A stretch of 56,189 nt of DNA from Alphaproteobacteria bacterium PA4 (GCA_002256005.1 NKIQ01000022.1:1-56189); one strand, 5' to 3'. Positions 1 to 8,872 are shown, counted from the first letter of the stretch. Numbers and translations are program-made. The notes: generated by a model from the sequence alone, not told the origin.

Positions 1-2
1 CC

Positions 3-947
3 AGCCGCAGTGCCGCTGCCGACGCCGCCCGCGCTGCCGCCGCCGATGCGCTGGCCCAGGCCGAAGCCGGCCTCGCCACCGTTTCCGCCCAGGCCCGCGC
101 CGCCGATGAAGCCGTCGCCGCCGCCCGCGAGGCGCGCGCCACCGCCCGTGCCGAGGCCGAGCATCAGGAGGCAGCGCGGCTGGAGGTCGAGCGCCTGTCC
201 GGCGAGCGCTTTCAATGCCCGCCGCCGGTGCTGCCCGGCCGCTTCGGCTTTTCGCACGCGGCCGGCGACCCGGCGGCGCTGGCGCTGGCGCATGACGAAC
301 TGCTTGCCGAGCGCGACCGGCTCGGCCCGGTCAACCTCCGCGCCGATATCGAGCTGAAGGAACTGGAGGCGCAATCGAAGACGACGCTGGCCGAAAAGGC
401 CGAGCTCGACACCGCCATCGCCCGGCTGCGCGGCTCGATCGGTGCGCTGAACCGCGAGGGTCGCGCCCGGCTCGCCGCCGCCTTCACCGCCGTCGACGGC
501 CATTTCCGCACGCTGTTCACCGATCTGTTCGGCGGCGGCGAAGCCAAGCTGGAACTGATTGAATCCGACGATCCGCTGGAAGCCGGCCTGGAGATCATGG
601 CGCAGCCACCCGGCAAGCGCCTGCAATCGCTGACGCTCCTGTCAGGCGGCGAACAGGCGCTGACGGCAACGGCACTGATCTTCGCGCTGTTCCTCGCCAA
701 CCCGGCGCCGATCTGCGTGCTCGACGAGGTCGATGCGCCACTCGACGACGCCAATGTCGAACGCTTCTGCGACCTGCTCGACCGCATGGCCAGCGACACC
801 GCCACCCGCTTCCTCATCGTCACCCACAACGCCGTGACGATGAGCCGGATGCACCGCCTCTACGGCGTCACCATGGGCGAACCCGGCGTCTCGCAGCTGG
901 TCTCGGTGGATCTGCAGGCGGCGGAGAAGCTGCTGGCGACGGTGTAG
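3..947 (+). CDS. smc: Chromosome segregation ATPase SMC, C-terminal part (5' end outside window)
   Basis: This is the last ~314 codons of SMC, the condensin ATPase that compacts and separates chromosomes. The open frame runs in from the left edge. The first ~65 residues are very rich in Ala, Glu and Arg (coiled-coil arm). A short proline-containing break ([11 protein letters not shown]) follows, then the C-terminal head: the RLGPVN-like segment, the ABC signature [11 protein letters not shown] near residues 210-220, Walker [15 protein letters not shown] and the switch histidine in FLIVTHN. The head is complete and ends at TAG 945-947. Identification is certain; the start lies upstream of the window. 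A GC hairpin follows. Confidence 0.95.
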   Translation, partial: SRSAAADAARAAAADALAQAEAGLATVSAQARAADEAVAAAREARATARAEAEHQEAARLEVERLSGERFQCPPPVLPGRFGFSHAAGDPAALALAHDELLAERDRLGPVNLRADIELKELEAQSKTTLAEKAELDTAIARLRGSIGALNREGRARLAAAFTAVDGHFRTLFTDLFGGGEAKLELIESDDPLEAGLEIMAQPPGKRLQSLTLLSGGEQALTATALIFALFLANPAPICVLDEVDAPLDDANVERFCDLLDRMASDTATRFLIVTHNAVTMSRMHRLYGVTMGEPGVSQLVSVDLQAAEKLLATV

Positions 948-980
948 CGGCGCCCGGCGCAACGGCGCCGGACGCCGCCG
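948..980. terminator. GC-rich hairpin between convergent smc and the 163-aa gene
   Basis: GCGGCG at 948-953 can pair with CGCCGC at 975-980, with an inner GGCGC/GCGCC stem. It lies between convergent genes, so it may end transcription in both directions. There is no clear T tract, so this is a weak call. Confidence 0.35.
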
Positions 981-982
981 AT

Positions 983-1474
983 TCAGCGCGGCAGGGACGG
1001 CCGCTGGCGGCGCTGAATGGCGCGCAGCGCCTTGGCATCGACAGTCCCCGGTTTCATGCTGGCCGCTTCGACCGCCAGCAATTCCATCGCGGCAACGGCG
1101 AGGGCAAACCGCGCCGCGGCCACGTCATGCGAATAGGCGCTGCCCGGTGCGGTTTTGAGGACTCGTTGCGCGCGCTCGACAGCCAACCGCTGCATCTCCG
1201 TGACGCCGGTAGGATCAAGGGTAACTCCAGCCGATTTCGCATGAAACGTCTGTTCGAGTTGGTTCGCCAAACCCGGCGCGCCGGTTCCGACCCAGACGGA
1301 TGCTGCGACGAGACTGCCTGGCGCAGTCCGCACAAAGGAAACCGTTTGTCCGTTGCTCGGCGTATCGCCGATGATGGCGCGCGACTGGTAATGGATATTC
1401 TGCGCCACTGTTGCAACAATGATATCGCCCGCGCCGCTGTAAGCAACGTTGGTGGCTGTGCCGACTTCCGTCAT
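983..1474 (-). CDS. Hypothetical protein, 163 aa, coupled to the large lipoprotein gene
   Basis: I do not recognise the family. The N-terminal half is rich in beta-type sequence (MTEVGTATNVAYSGAGDIIV) and the second half (from about residue 85) looks alpha-helical and Ala-rich. It has no signal peptide or membrane segment. It starts three bases after the stop of the 973-aa lipoprotein gene, so the two are almost certainly one transcript and translationally coupled. This suggests a joint function. No catalytic motif is visible. Confidence 0.7.
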   Translation of the reverse strand: MTEVGTATNVAYSGAGDIIVATVAQNIHYQSRAIIGDTPSNGQTVSFVRTAPGSLVAASVWVGTGAPGLANQLEQTFHAKSAGVTLDPTGVTEMQRLAVERAQRVLKTAPGSAYSHDVAAARFALAVAAMELLAVEAASMKPGTVDAKALRAIQRRQRPSLPR

Positions 1475-1477
1475 GGT

Positions 1478-4399
1478 TTAGTCCTTGTTGCTGCTGGAAA
1501 ACAGGATTGAAAGGCGGATTGCCTGGGTGGTCACAATATCCTTGCTGTCTTTACCCGAATACACCGTAAGTGACTCATATTCTGTGCCAATTCGCTGTAC
1601 GTCATTCGGCAGGAAGGTCACCTTACGTGTCTTTGCGCCGGCCTTGACCGTCTCCAGCTTCCCTTCGGCAATGCCCAACGTCACCTTGTTGATTTTTTCG
1701 AGATCGCTGCCGGTCAGTATGAACATCGGATCGTTTGTCGAATGATTGATGACTGTGGGTGAGACAAGTTTGACATTTGGGCTCTTCGGCTCGCCGACGG
1801 CTTCACATCCTTTACCATCATAGCCGTCTATTAAGAGCGGCTCTGGCGATTGGACGACGCCATAAGGGGTCAACAGCTGCAGATCGATTTGCTTGCCTCC
1901 CAGATCGATGGATTTGGGAATTTCGACAGAAATGCCGCTCATGTCTGGCAGCACGGTAATGCCGGCCGCGCCAATGCGAGTAGCGCCCAAAACAACGTCA
2001 CTGGTGCGCCACAGGCCGGTGCCGATTATGACCAGAGTGGATGCCGCGCAGGATTTGACACTGCGCGGCTGTACGCTGCGGACCAACGCATAACGCACGC
2101 TGCCACCGCCGGAGCCGAACGCCAGCATTCGGGTCAACTCTGCAAATTCAGCAGCCGACGGCGCCAGTGCGACGTTGATCGTGCGCTTGGACTTCGAAAC
2201 ATTCATGGCCCCATCCAAGGCACCGGTTCTCCAGGCGGGCGCCCAGGCGGTGCGAACTTGCAGCGGCAGTCGCGTGCGCCAACCGCTGACCGAAAGGTCC
2301 ACTGACAGGTCATAGGGTTTCAAACCCTGCGTAGGCTGAAGTTTAGACTTTTTCGGATCGATGCTGTCGATGCGAGGGCCGAGAATCCAGCCAAACTTCG
2401 GCAGTTTGGCGGCTGCGGCTGCTGCTTTTGCGTTCGCTTCTGCTGCAGCCCGTTCGTTTGCAGCCTCGGTCATTGCGCCGGACTTGGCGGTTTTCGACGG
2501 CTTGTTGGGCTCGGAACCTGCATCTGCGGGACTTGTCGCGGCGTCTCGCGGCGCTGACGGCATCGGCATTGAATCGTCACCGGCCTGAGCATAGCCGATC
2601 ACGATGGGCTGTCGTTCGATGACATCGACCTTGCCAACGGCGGAGCGTGAGTAGCCCAACCCGGCATTGGCCGCGGTACCGGCCTGCGGCGCCTTGGCTG
2701 TCAAGGCCAGTGCCAGGCTGAAGGCTTCGGCAGCGCGCGCAGCAGTGGAGACCTGTTGCACCTGTTCGCGCGGACCAACTTCATAAACCCGCACGTTTGC
2801 TTTGTTCTTGACAAGATTGGAAAAGGCCGTCGGCACGAATACTTCCGTCTTTGGTACAAGATTTTCCCAGGATTCGCATTTTTCCGGTGCCAGCACACGC
2901 AAGACGATCGCAGCCTTCTGACCGCTTTCGCGTACCAGACCCTGCTGTGTGCGAATAAACTTGGAAACATCGGAATTTTTGGCAAATTGCATAGCGAGCT
3001 TGTCGAGGACAGGACCTAACACCGGCACAGCAACCGCGGTCGTGATGGCAGCTTCCAGCCAATCTTTCCCGTTCTTTAGTGCTACGCTTTGACCTTGCAC
3101 ACGAGACTCGAACAACCGAGAGATCGTACATTGGTCTTCATTCAAAAAATATTTTCTGACTTCATTGCTTCGCATTGTAGAATAAGCATTTTCAGTTGTA
3201 AAAAAATCATCAAGGGTTTTTCCTTGAGTAGAACTGAATTGATGTATTAGAACGTCGATCCGGTTATCAGGCGTAGATTTTACCTGTATATTAGGAATGA
3301 AAAAAGTAATTTTCTGAGAGCAATTGATCAGTTCATTGGGTTTTTTTGTATTTTTATATACAGTTTTATCATCAAAAGCAAAAATCCCACTACATGTGCC
3401 GGCATTTTTTTCGGCGTCATTCGCCGGCACCACCAACTGCATCGGTGTAGCCATGCGGTTGGCGACACTGAAATCAGCGATGGACGTTTCATCGCCAGGC
3501 AGAGTGCCGGCGGTGGAGAGATTACCGTTGATGTACTGCAGCCACTGGCTGAAGATTTCCTGCATCTCGTCAGCGTCGATGGTCGAGGCATCGGGGGACA
3601 TCTGCACGATGCCCGCGGTGCGGCGGTAATCCTTTTCGGGCGGCAGGGTGGTGACCTCGAACGACAGGCGGTAGAGCGCGGCGCCGCCGCGGTCGTGCAG
3701 TTCGTCGAGGCTGGCGGCGTTGCGCGCCGTTGTCAGCACCTGGCGATAGGCGGCGCGATCGCGGAACTGGTCGATCGGATTGCCCTTCAGACTGACCGGG
3801 CGCGGCCCGCCGACCGTGGCGCCCAGCCGATCGGCCAGGGTTTTCTGCAGCCCGTCGATGCGCGCGACCAGCGCCGAGGTATCGGCCTGGGTCAGCGTCG
3901 GCGCCGCCACCGGGGCAATGGGGTCGGCCAGCTTGCCGACATCCTTGTTGGCGAGTTCGGTCTGCTTTTCGAGGCCGGCGCGGAACAGCGTGGCGTCGCG
4001 CTCCAGCTGGTCGAGCTGCATCTGCAGGCCCAGCGCGGTGATTTTCTGCTGGATGGCGGCATTGCTGCTGCTGTCACGATAGCTCAGCCCCGCGGCGGGA
4101 TCGAAGCTGATGCCGGCGCTCAGCGCCAGTGACTGGATGATTTCGACCTCGCGAATGATGTCGGGCGTGATGGCGAAATCCACCTTTTCGGTTTCTGCCA
4201 TCAGCGTGTCGATGTAATTCACCTCGCGCCGCCGCTCGTTGATCAGCGCTTCGCGGCGATACAGCTTGGCATCCGACACCATGATCGAGCCGGCAATCTG
4301 TTTCTTTTCATAATCGATCGCCAATTTGTCACCAAAGGGCGCGCCGCAGCCCGAAAGCGCCGTCAGCGCCAGCAGTGACCAGTGAATCTTCCGTGCCAT
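1478..4399 (-). CDS. Large hypothetical lipoprotein, 973 aa
   Basis: The start at 4399 is chosen because it gives a clean lipoprotein signal: MARKIHWSLLALTALSGC, with the lipobox Cys at residue 18; the frame stays open upstream but that part lacks signal features. Residues ~30-200 are helical and include a predicted coiled-coil-like region (long Gln/Glu/Leu stretch). A linker near residues 600-680 is rich in Ala, Pro, Ser and Lys. The C-terminal ~250 residues contain two beta-rich segments (LVIIGTGLWRTSDVVLG and MFILTGSDLEKINKVTLG) that resemble IPT/TIG immunoglobulin-like repeats; that resemblance is inference. The stretch 3140-3420 is clearly AT-richer than the rest of the gene. Probably a periplasm-facing anchored protein of unknown role, cotranscribed with the 163-aa gene downstream. 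Confidence 0.75.
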   Translation of the reverse strand: MARKIHWSLLALTALSGCGAPFGDKLAIDYEKKQIAGSIMVSDAKLYRREALINERRREVNYIDTLMAETEKVDFAITPDIIREVEIIQSLALSAGISFDPAAGLSYRDSSSNAAIQQKITALGLQMQLDQLERDATLFRAGLEKQTELANKDVGKLADPIAPVAAPTLTQADTSALVARIDGLQKTLADRLGATVGGPRPVSLKGNPIDQFRDRAAYRQVLTTARNAASLDELHDRGGAALYRLSFEVTTLPPEKDYRRTAGIVQMSPDASTIDADEMQEIFSQWLQYINGNLSTAGTLPGDETSIADFSVANRMATPMQLVVPANDAEKNAGTCSGIFAFDDKTVYKNTKKPNELINCSQKITFFIPNIQVKSTPDNRIDVLIHQFSSTQGKTLDDFFTTENAYSTMRSNEVRKYFLNEDQCTISRLFESRVQGQSVALKNGKDWLEAAITTAVAVPVLGPVLDKLAMQFAKNSDVSKFIRTQQGLVRESGQKAAIVLRVLAPEKCESWENLVPKTEVFVPTAFSNLVKNKANVRVYEVGPREQVQQVSTAARAAEAFSLALALTAKAPQAGTAANAGLGYSRSAVGKVDVIERQPIVIGYAQAGDDSMPMPSAPRDAATSPADAGSEPNKPSKTAKSGAMTEAANERAAAEANAKAAAAAAKLPKFGWILGPRIDSIDPKKSKLQPTQGLKPYDLSVDLSVSGWRTRLPLQVRTAWAPAWRTGALDGAMNVSKSKRTINVALAPSAAEFAELTRMLAFGSGGGSVRYALVRSVQPRSVKSCAASTLVIIGTGLWRTSDVVLGATRIGAAGITVLPDMSGISVEIPKSIDLGGKQIDLQLLTPYGVVQSPEPLLIDGYDGKGCEAVGEPKSPNVKLVSPTVINHSTNDPMFILTGSDLEKINKVTLGIAEGKLETVKAGAKTRKVTFLPNDVQRIGTEYESLTVYSGKDSKDIVTTQAIRLSILFSSSNKD

Positions 4400-4653
4400 C
4401 CCCCGTCCTCCGTCAAAGCCATCGACCGGTGGCTTCGCTCCGCAACGCGGTGCGATCCACGGCCCACAGCCGTCATCCCGCCAGCGCTGGACGCAACACA
4501 AGCGACCGACCCGAATTTCACGCTTTTTTGTCGGAGACCGTCAAAGCGGCCGAAACCCGGCGTCAGTGCCGTCGCAACGAAGACAATTGCACGCGCCTTC
4601 GCACCCTATCGGCTGCGCCAAGCCTAGGGCTGAAACTTCGATACTGCCTGAAC

Positions 4654-4685
4654 TGGCTGGGGCGGCGGGATTCGAACCCCGTCCT
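4654..4685 (-). repeat. Stray tRNA-Gln 3' end (T-arm, acceptor strand and CCA)
   Basis: The sequence from 4654 repeats the 3' end of the tRNA-Gln gene lying 66 bases away (4720 onward): TGGCTGGGGCGGCRGGATTCGAAC, differing at one base in that stretch. On the minus strand it reads as T-loop GTTCGAAT, acceptor CGCCCCA, G and CCA. No D-arm, anticodon arm or 5' acceptor strand precedes it, so it is not a tRNA gene. It may be the scar of an element integrating at the tRNA 3' end, or a partial tandem duplication. Confidence 0.7.
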
Positions 4686-4719
4686 GCCGCCAGGGGTGAT
4701 CGCCGATGCCATGGGACGC

Positions 4720-4794
4720 TGGCTGGGGCGGCAGGATTCGAACCTACGAATGCCGGTACCAAAAACCGGTGCCTTACCGCTTGGCGACGCCCCA
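4720..4794 (-). tRNA. tRNA-Gln (anticodon TTG)
   Basis: The minus strand folds as a cloverleaf: acceptor TGGGGCG / CGCCCCA, anticodon stem CCGGT-ACCGG with loop TTTTGGT (anticodon TTG), T-arm with GTTCGAAT, discriminator G and an encoded CCA. It carries glutamine for CAA/CAG codons. The gatCAB genes at 37429-42513 of this same window are consistent with Gln-tRNA made by transamidation, though whether this organism has GlnRS cannot be seen here. Confidence 0.93.
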
Positions 4795-4859
4795 AAAGCG
4801 CGAGGCACGCACCTAAGTCAGAGCGGGCGCGGCGGCAACAGGAAAAGCCGCCTGCGGCA

Positions 4860-5912
4860 TCATTCCGCCGGGCGGCCGGCCGCCGCATAGCGCGTGGCGA
4901 GCAGCACGCCCAGATAGCCAAGCACGGTGACGGCCAGCCAGAACAGGCCGCTGCCCGGCCAGATGAGCGCCGCAAGGTTCGGCGCCGCCACCAGCATCAG
5001 ATAGACCAGCAGGCCGCGCGGCCAGCCGATGCGGGCGTGCAGATGGTGGTGCAGGTGATCGCGATCCCCCTCCATCGGCGAGCGGCCCTGCATGATGCGC
5101 GTGGCCATCAGGCGGATGGTATCGAACACCGGAACGGCGAACAGCAGCGCCACTTCATCCGCACGCAGCCGATCCGGATCGGCATTGTAGATGGCGATGG
5201 CGAGCAGGCCGAACAGCGTCGACACGGCATAGCTGCCGCCATCGCCCAGGAACAGCCGATTGGCCATGTTGAAGGCCAGCATGACGGCAAGCGCCACGCC
5301 GGTCGCCGCCAGCACCGGCAGCAGTGCCACGGGCGCGTGCAGGGCCAGAATCACCGTCCAGATCAGGCCCATGCCGATGACGACGCCATTCTTGCCATCC
5401 GCCATGTTGACGGCGTTGAGCAGGCCGACGAGGCAGACCAGCGTGAACAGCGGCCCGAAATCGCCCATGCCGATGGCATCCACGTCACCGGAGAACAACA
5501 GGCTGTCCAGGCTGAAATGCGGCGCCGAAATGACCACCAGCGACAGGATGGCGACCGCTGCCCCCAGCCGCAGATAGGGATTGAGGTCGCGGCGATCATC
5601 GACGGCGCCAATCAGAAACATCACGCCCACGGCCAGCGCCAGCCAGCCCATGTCGAGCGCCACCATGGCATCGGCTGTCGTGCCGCGCACCATCAGCATC
5701 GCGACCAGCGCGGCACCGGCCACGGCGATGCCACCGACCAGCGGGGTCACCCGGCGGTGCTGCTTGCGGCCGCCGGCACCATCGGGATGATCGAGCAGAT
5801 CGAACATCGTCCCGATGCGGCGGGCAAAACGGCCAACGAGCAGCGCCATGCCAAGGGCCAGCAAACCGGCGATTGCCAGCAATTCGAGAGGAGGCAGTTC
5901 CGGCCCTGGCAC
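4860..5912 (-). CDS. Undecaprenyl-phosphate GlcNAc-1-phosphate transferase family protein (WecA-like)
   Basis: A 350-residue multi-pass inner membrane protein of the WecA/MraY (glycosyltransferase 4) family, which moves a sugar-1-phosphate from a UDP-sugar to undecaprenyl phosphate and starts a surface polysaccharide. Visible family motifs: GAVDD (Mg-binding Asp pair, ~residue 103), NAVNMADGKNG (~165), FLGDGGSYA (~222) and the histidine motif DRDHLHHHL (~284). About ten hydrophobic segments are seen. It is transcribed away from a UDP-glucuronate epimerase, which fits a polysaccharide locus. The sugar specificity cannot be decided. Confidence 0.88.
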   Translation of the reverse strand: MPGPELPPLELLAIAGLLALGMALLVGRFARRIGTMFDLLDHPDGAGGRKQHRRVTPLVGGIAVAGAALVAMLMVRGTTADAMVALDMGWLALAVGVMFLIGAVDDRRDLNPYLRLGAAVAILSLVVISAPHFSLDSLLFSGDVDAIGMGDFGPLFTLVCLVGLLNAVNMADGKNGVVIGMGLIWTVILALHAPVALLPVLAATGVALAVMLAFNMANRLFLGDGGSYAVSTLFGLLAIAIYNADPDRLRADEVALLFAVPVFDTIRLMATRIMQGRSPMEGDRDHLHHHLHARIGWPRGLLVYLMLVAAPNLAALIWPGSGLFWLAVTVLGYLGVLLATRYAAAGRPAE

Positions 5913-6025
5913 GATGTGCGGTCCTTCGGCGGCGGCGTTAACACATTTACGCTGCGACCTAACCGCTTCCCCTGTTATGACGCAAGTGCAGCATGCGCGA
6001 TGCGCGGGCGAAGGGGCGGGAGAAC

Positions 6026-7021
6026 ATGGCGATTCTGGTCACCGGCGCGGCGGGATTCATCGGGGCCCATGTCTGCCGGGCGCTGCTCGCCCTAGGAGAA
6101 AGGGTCGTCGGAATCGACAGCCTCAATGCCTATTATCCGGTGGCCTTGAAACAGGCACGCTTGGCCGGATTGGTCGGAAACAGCCCTGATTTCCGCTTCT
6201 TCCACGGCGATTTCGCCGAAGCGGGGCAGTTGCAGGCGGCGATTGCCGGCGAATCAATCGATCGCATCGTGCATCTGGGTGCCCAGGCCGGGGTGCGCCA
6301 TTCCATCGAGGCGCCGCGCGAATACGGCCATTCCAACCTGATCGGTCATCTCGAACTGCTCGAACTCGCCCGCGAGCTGGGGGTGCGGCATTTTGTCTAC
6401 GCCTCCTCCTCCTCGGTCTATGGCGACACCAGCGCCCTGCCCTTTTCGGCGGAAAGCCGGGCCGACCATCCGGTCAGCCTCTATGCCGCCACCAAAAAGG
6501 CCAATGAGCTGATGACCGAAAGCTATGCGCACCTCTTTCGCTTTCCGGCGACCAGCCTGCGTTTCTTCACCGTCTATGGCCCCTGGGGGCGGCCGGACAT
6601 GGCGCTGTGGCGCTTTGCCGAGCAGCTGTTCGCCGGCCAGCCGCTGCCGATCTTCAACGGCGGGCACATGCGGCGCGATTTCACCTATATCGATGATATC
6701 GTCGCCGGCGTGCTGGCGGCGCTGGCCCGGCCGCCGGCCGATGATGGCGCGGTAAAGCCGGGCGGCAGCCGGTCACCACACGCTGTCTACAATCTGGGCA
6801 ATGACCAGCCCGCCGCGCTGGGCGACCTGGTCGGCATCCTGAGCGAGGCGGCGGGCATCACACCGATCCTCGATTACCAGCCGATGCAGCCCGGTGATGT
6901 CACCGTCACCTGGGCCGATATCGGCCCGGCGCGGCGCGACCTGGGCTATGCACCGGCAACGCCGCTGGCGGTGGGCGTGCCGCGCTTTGTCAGCTGGTAC
7001 CGCGGCTATACCGGCGTCTAG
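6026..7021 (+). CDS. NAD-dependent epimerase, probable UDP-glucuronate 4-epimerase
   Basis: A 331-residue extended short-chain dehydrogenase. The start at 6026 places MAILVTGAAGFIGAH (the NAD-binding GxxGxxG) at the N-terminus and has a purine-rich site (AAGGGGCGGGAG) just upstream; a start 33 bases earlier is also open but less likely. The catalytic Ser-Tyr-Lys set is visible as YASSSSVYG and SLYAATKKANE. The segment VYGPWGRPDMALWRF is typical of enzymes converting UDP-glucuronate to UDP-galacturonate for surface polysaccharides. Exact substrate is inferred from family resemblance. Confidence 0.85.
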   Translation: MAILVTGAAGFIGAHVCRALLALGERVVGIDSLNAYYPVALKQARLAGLVGNSPDFRFFHGDFAEAGQLQAAIAGESIDRIVHLGAQAGVRHSIEAPREYGHSNLIGHLELLELARELGVRHFVYASSSSVYGDTSALPFSAESRADHPVSLYAATKKANELMTESYAHLFRFPATSLRFFTVYGPWGRPDMALWRFAEQLFAGQPLPIFNGGHMRRDFTYIDDIVAGVLAALARPPADDGAVKPGGSRSPHAVYNLGNDQPAALGDLVGILSEAAGITPILDYQPMQPGDVTVTWADIGPARRDLGYAPATPLAVGVPRFVSWYRGYTGV

Positions 7022-7032
7022 CGTCCGGGCCC

Positions 7033-7156
7033 TAGGCCGTATCGACATTCAAGCTTCAAGAGGCCTCCGCCCCGGACTTGATCCGGGGCGGAGGCTCCAA
7101 TTTTCTTCGCAATCAGCGTTCAGGACGACTGAAAGGCTGAATGTCGATACGGCCTA
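7033..7156. mobile_element. 124-bp miniature element with perfect 19-bp terminal inverted repeats
   Basis: TAGGCCGTATCGACATTCA (7033-7051) and its exact reverse complement (7138-7156) bound the element. If the outer TA pairs are read as a target duplication, the ends resemble IS630/Tc1-type MITEs, which duplicate TA; that class is inference. Inside lies a second palindrome, GCCTCCGCCCCGGA / TCCGGGGCGGAGGC (7063-7076 / 7082-7095). The right half (7101-7158) recurs inverted and diverged at 33739-33793. The terminal CTA at 7154-7156 is also the stop codon of the neighbouring lyase gene. No coding capacity. Confidence 0.75.
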
Positions 7157-7987
7157 AGGCGCCTTCAGCCCGGCGAGCAGCGCTCGCGCCGCCGCCACAT
7201 GCAGCACCTCGATCAGCTTGCCCTTGTAGGTCGTCACGCCCTTGCCGGCGGCCAGCCCCGCCTCATAGGCGGCGATCAGCCCCTGTGCATCGGCAATGTC
7301 CGCTTCGGTGGGCGCAAAGGCCAGGTTGCAGGGTTCGACCTGGCTGGGGTGGATCAGCGACTTGCCATCGAAACCCAGCATCAGGCCCTGGGCGACCTCG
7401 GCATCGAAGCCGGCCGGGTCCTTGATGTCGGTGAACACGCCATCGATGGCAAGGATACCGGCCGCGCGCGCGGCGATGACGATGGCCGACAGGCTGTAGA
7501 GCAGGGGCGTGCGCGCCGCATCGGGCCGGGCGCGCAGATCCTTGGCAAGGTCGGCCATGCCGGCGAGGAGCGCGACGACCCCCGGCACCCGCGCGATCTC
7601 CGGCGCGGCCAGCACGCCCCTCGGCGTTTCGATCATCGCCCAGATGGGCTTGCCGCGCGCCAGTGCGACGGCACGCTCGGCTTCGGCGGCGCTGTCGACC
7701 TTGGGCACCACCAGCGCATCGAAATCGCCGGCGATACCGAAATCCTCGGCATGCCAGGGCGTGCCAAGGCCGTTGACGCGCAGCAACAGTTCGCGCCGGC
7801 CCCAGCCGCCGAAGCGCGCCGCCGCCTGTGCCGCCACCCGCGCCGCGTCCTTGGCCTCGGGCTGCACGGCATCTTCCAGATCGAGGATGATGCAATCGGC
7901 CGGCAGCGTCCGCGCCTTGGCAATCGCGCTGTCGCGATTGGCGGGCATGTAGAGGATGGAATGGCGGCGGCGGGCGGGGTTGATCAT
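7154..7987 (-). CDS. CoA ester lyase of the HpcH/HpaI (CitE-like) family
   Basis: A 277-residue TIM-barrel enzyme. The N-terminus has RRRHSILYMPANRD, followed by the family hallmark ILDLEDAVQPEAKD, the arginine in LLLRVNG, the metal-binding Glu in AMIETPRG and the segment DGKSLIHPSQV near the C-terminus. Such enzymes cleave or form C-C bonds in CoA esters (citryl-CoA, malyl-CoA, methylmalyl-CoA) with Mg2+. The substrate is not determined by the sequence. It stands alone; its stop codon is made by the edge of the mobile element at 7033-7156. A palindrome at 8071-8097 lies upstream. Confidence 0.85.
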   Translation of the reverse strand: MINPARRRHSILYMPANRDSAIAKARTLPADCIILDLEDAVQPEAKDAARVAAQAAARFGGWGRRELLLRVNGLGTPWHAEDFGIAGDFDALVVPKVDSAAEAERAVALARGKPIWAMIETPRGVLAAPEIARVPGVVALLAGMADLAKDLRARPDAARTPLLYSLSAIVIAARAAGILAIDGVFTDIKDPAGFDAEVAQGLMLGFDGKSLIHPSQVEPCNLAFAPTEADIADAQGLIAAYEAGLAAGKGVTTYKGKLIEVLHVAAARALLAGLKAP

Positions 7988-8070
7988 GCCGCGCTCTTCG
8001 CAAGGGCAGCGCAGGGCGGCAAGGGGGGATTTTGGGAGGGGTGCGGGTTCGGGTGCCCCCGCTTTTCCCT

Positions 8071-8097
8071 GTCATCCCGGGCTTGACCCGGGATGAC
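8071..8097. repeat. REP-like palindrome, GTCATCCCGGG type
   Basis: Perfect 11-base arms (8071-8081 and 8087-8097) around CTTGA. The same core (CCCGGG-CTTGA-CCCGGG) recurs at 27235-27318, and a related CGTCACCCCCGCG form at 42542-42634. It sits between two genes read in the same direction, lyase and fliA. Confidence 0.85.
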
Positions 8098-8128
8098 AAG
8101 GTCATGACGATGGCGTCGGCAACGCCCC

Positions 8129-8869
8129 TCAATCCGCGTGCCAGCCGCTCAGTTGCCCGCGCAGCTTGCCCAGCGCCGCCTTCTTGATCTGGCAGACCCG
8201 CGCCGCGCCGACACCGAGGACCTGGCCGATCTCCTCAAGATTGAGTTCCTCGACGAAATAGAGCTGCAGCACCATCGCCTCGCGTTCCGGCAGGGTGGCG
8301 ACGGCAGCGGCGATGGCGGTCTGGCGGCTGCCCTGTTCCAGCATGGCGTGCGCATCGGGCGCATCATCGGCAAACCAGTCGCTGTGATCGGAATAGACAT
8401 CATCGATCGATTCGACATGCGTGGCCTGGGCCGCGGCCATGCCGGCGCGATAGGCCTCCACGCTGATGTCCAGCTTTTCGGCCATTTCGGCATCCGTGGC
8501 CGGGCGGCCGAGCAGCCCTTCCAGCGCGGCGCGCGCTGCCCCCCATTCGCGGCGGCGGCGCATGGCGGAGCGGACGAGCGTGGCGCCCTTCCGCAGCTGA
8601 TCGATCATCGCGCCGCGCACCCGCACGGTGGCATAGGTCGCAAAGGCGGCATGGCCGCGGTCTTCAAAGGCGCGCGCCGCCTCGATCAGCGCCACCATGC
8701 CGATCTGCACCAGATCCTCGATATCGATCGCCGAGGAAACGCGGGCATGGACATGCCAGGCGATCTTCCGGACCAGCGCCAGATGCGAGGACACCAGCCG
8801 TTCCGGATCGGTGCGGGCGAGGCGCGCCGGGGCGTAGAGCGCCGGATCGAGGCCGAGGCGGGCGTCCAT
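8129..8869 (-). CDS. fliA: Flagellar RNA polymerase sigma factor FliA (sigma-28)
   Basis: A 246-residue sigma-70 family protein lacking region 1. Region 2 is seen as IDIEDLVQIGMVALIEAARAF and YATVRVRGAMIDQLRKG (residues ~50-95), region 3 around 105-135, and region 4 as LPEREAMVLQLYFVEELNLEEIG with the helix-turn-helix GQVLGVGAARVCQIKKAAL. These match FliA, which directs late flagellar and chemotaxis promoters. It starts three bases after the flhA remnant, so it was part of the flhA operon. The gene itself looks intact although its neighbours flhA and motA are truncated, so its present function is unclear. Confidence 0.9.
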   Translation of the reverse strand: MDARLGLDPALYAPARLARTDPERLVSSHLALVRKIAWHVHARVSSAIDIEDLVQIGMVALIEAARAFEDRGHAAFATYATVRVRGAMIDQLRKGATLVRSAMRRRREWGAARAALEGLLGRPATDAEMAEKLDISVEAYRAGMAAAQATHVESIDDVYSDHSDWFADDAPDAHAMLEQGSRQTAIAAAVATLPEREAMVLQLYFVEELNLEEIGQVLGVGAARVCQIKKAALGKLRGQLSGWHAD

Positions 8870-8872
8870 GCG

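Noticed and set aside
4654-4730. A second complete tRNA gene beside tRNA-Gln
   Set aside because: No 5' acceptor strand, D-arm or anticodon arm can be folded from the sequence upstream of the T-arm.
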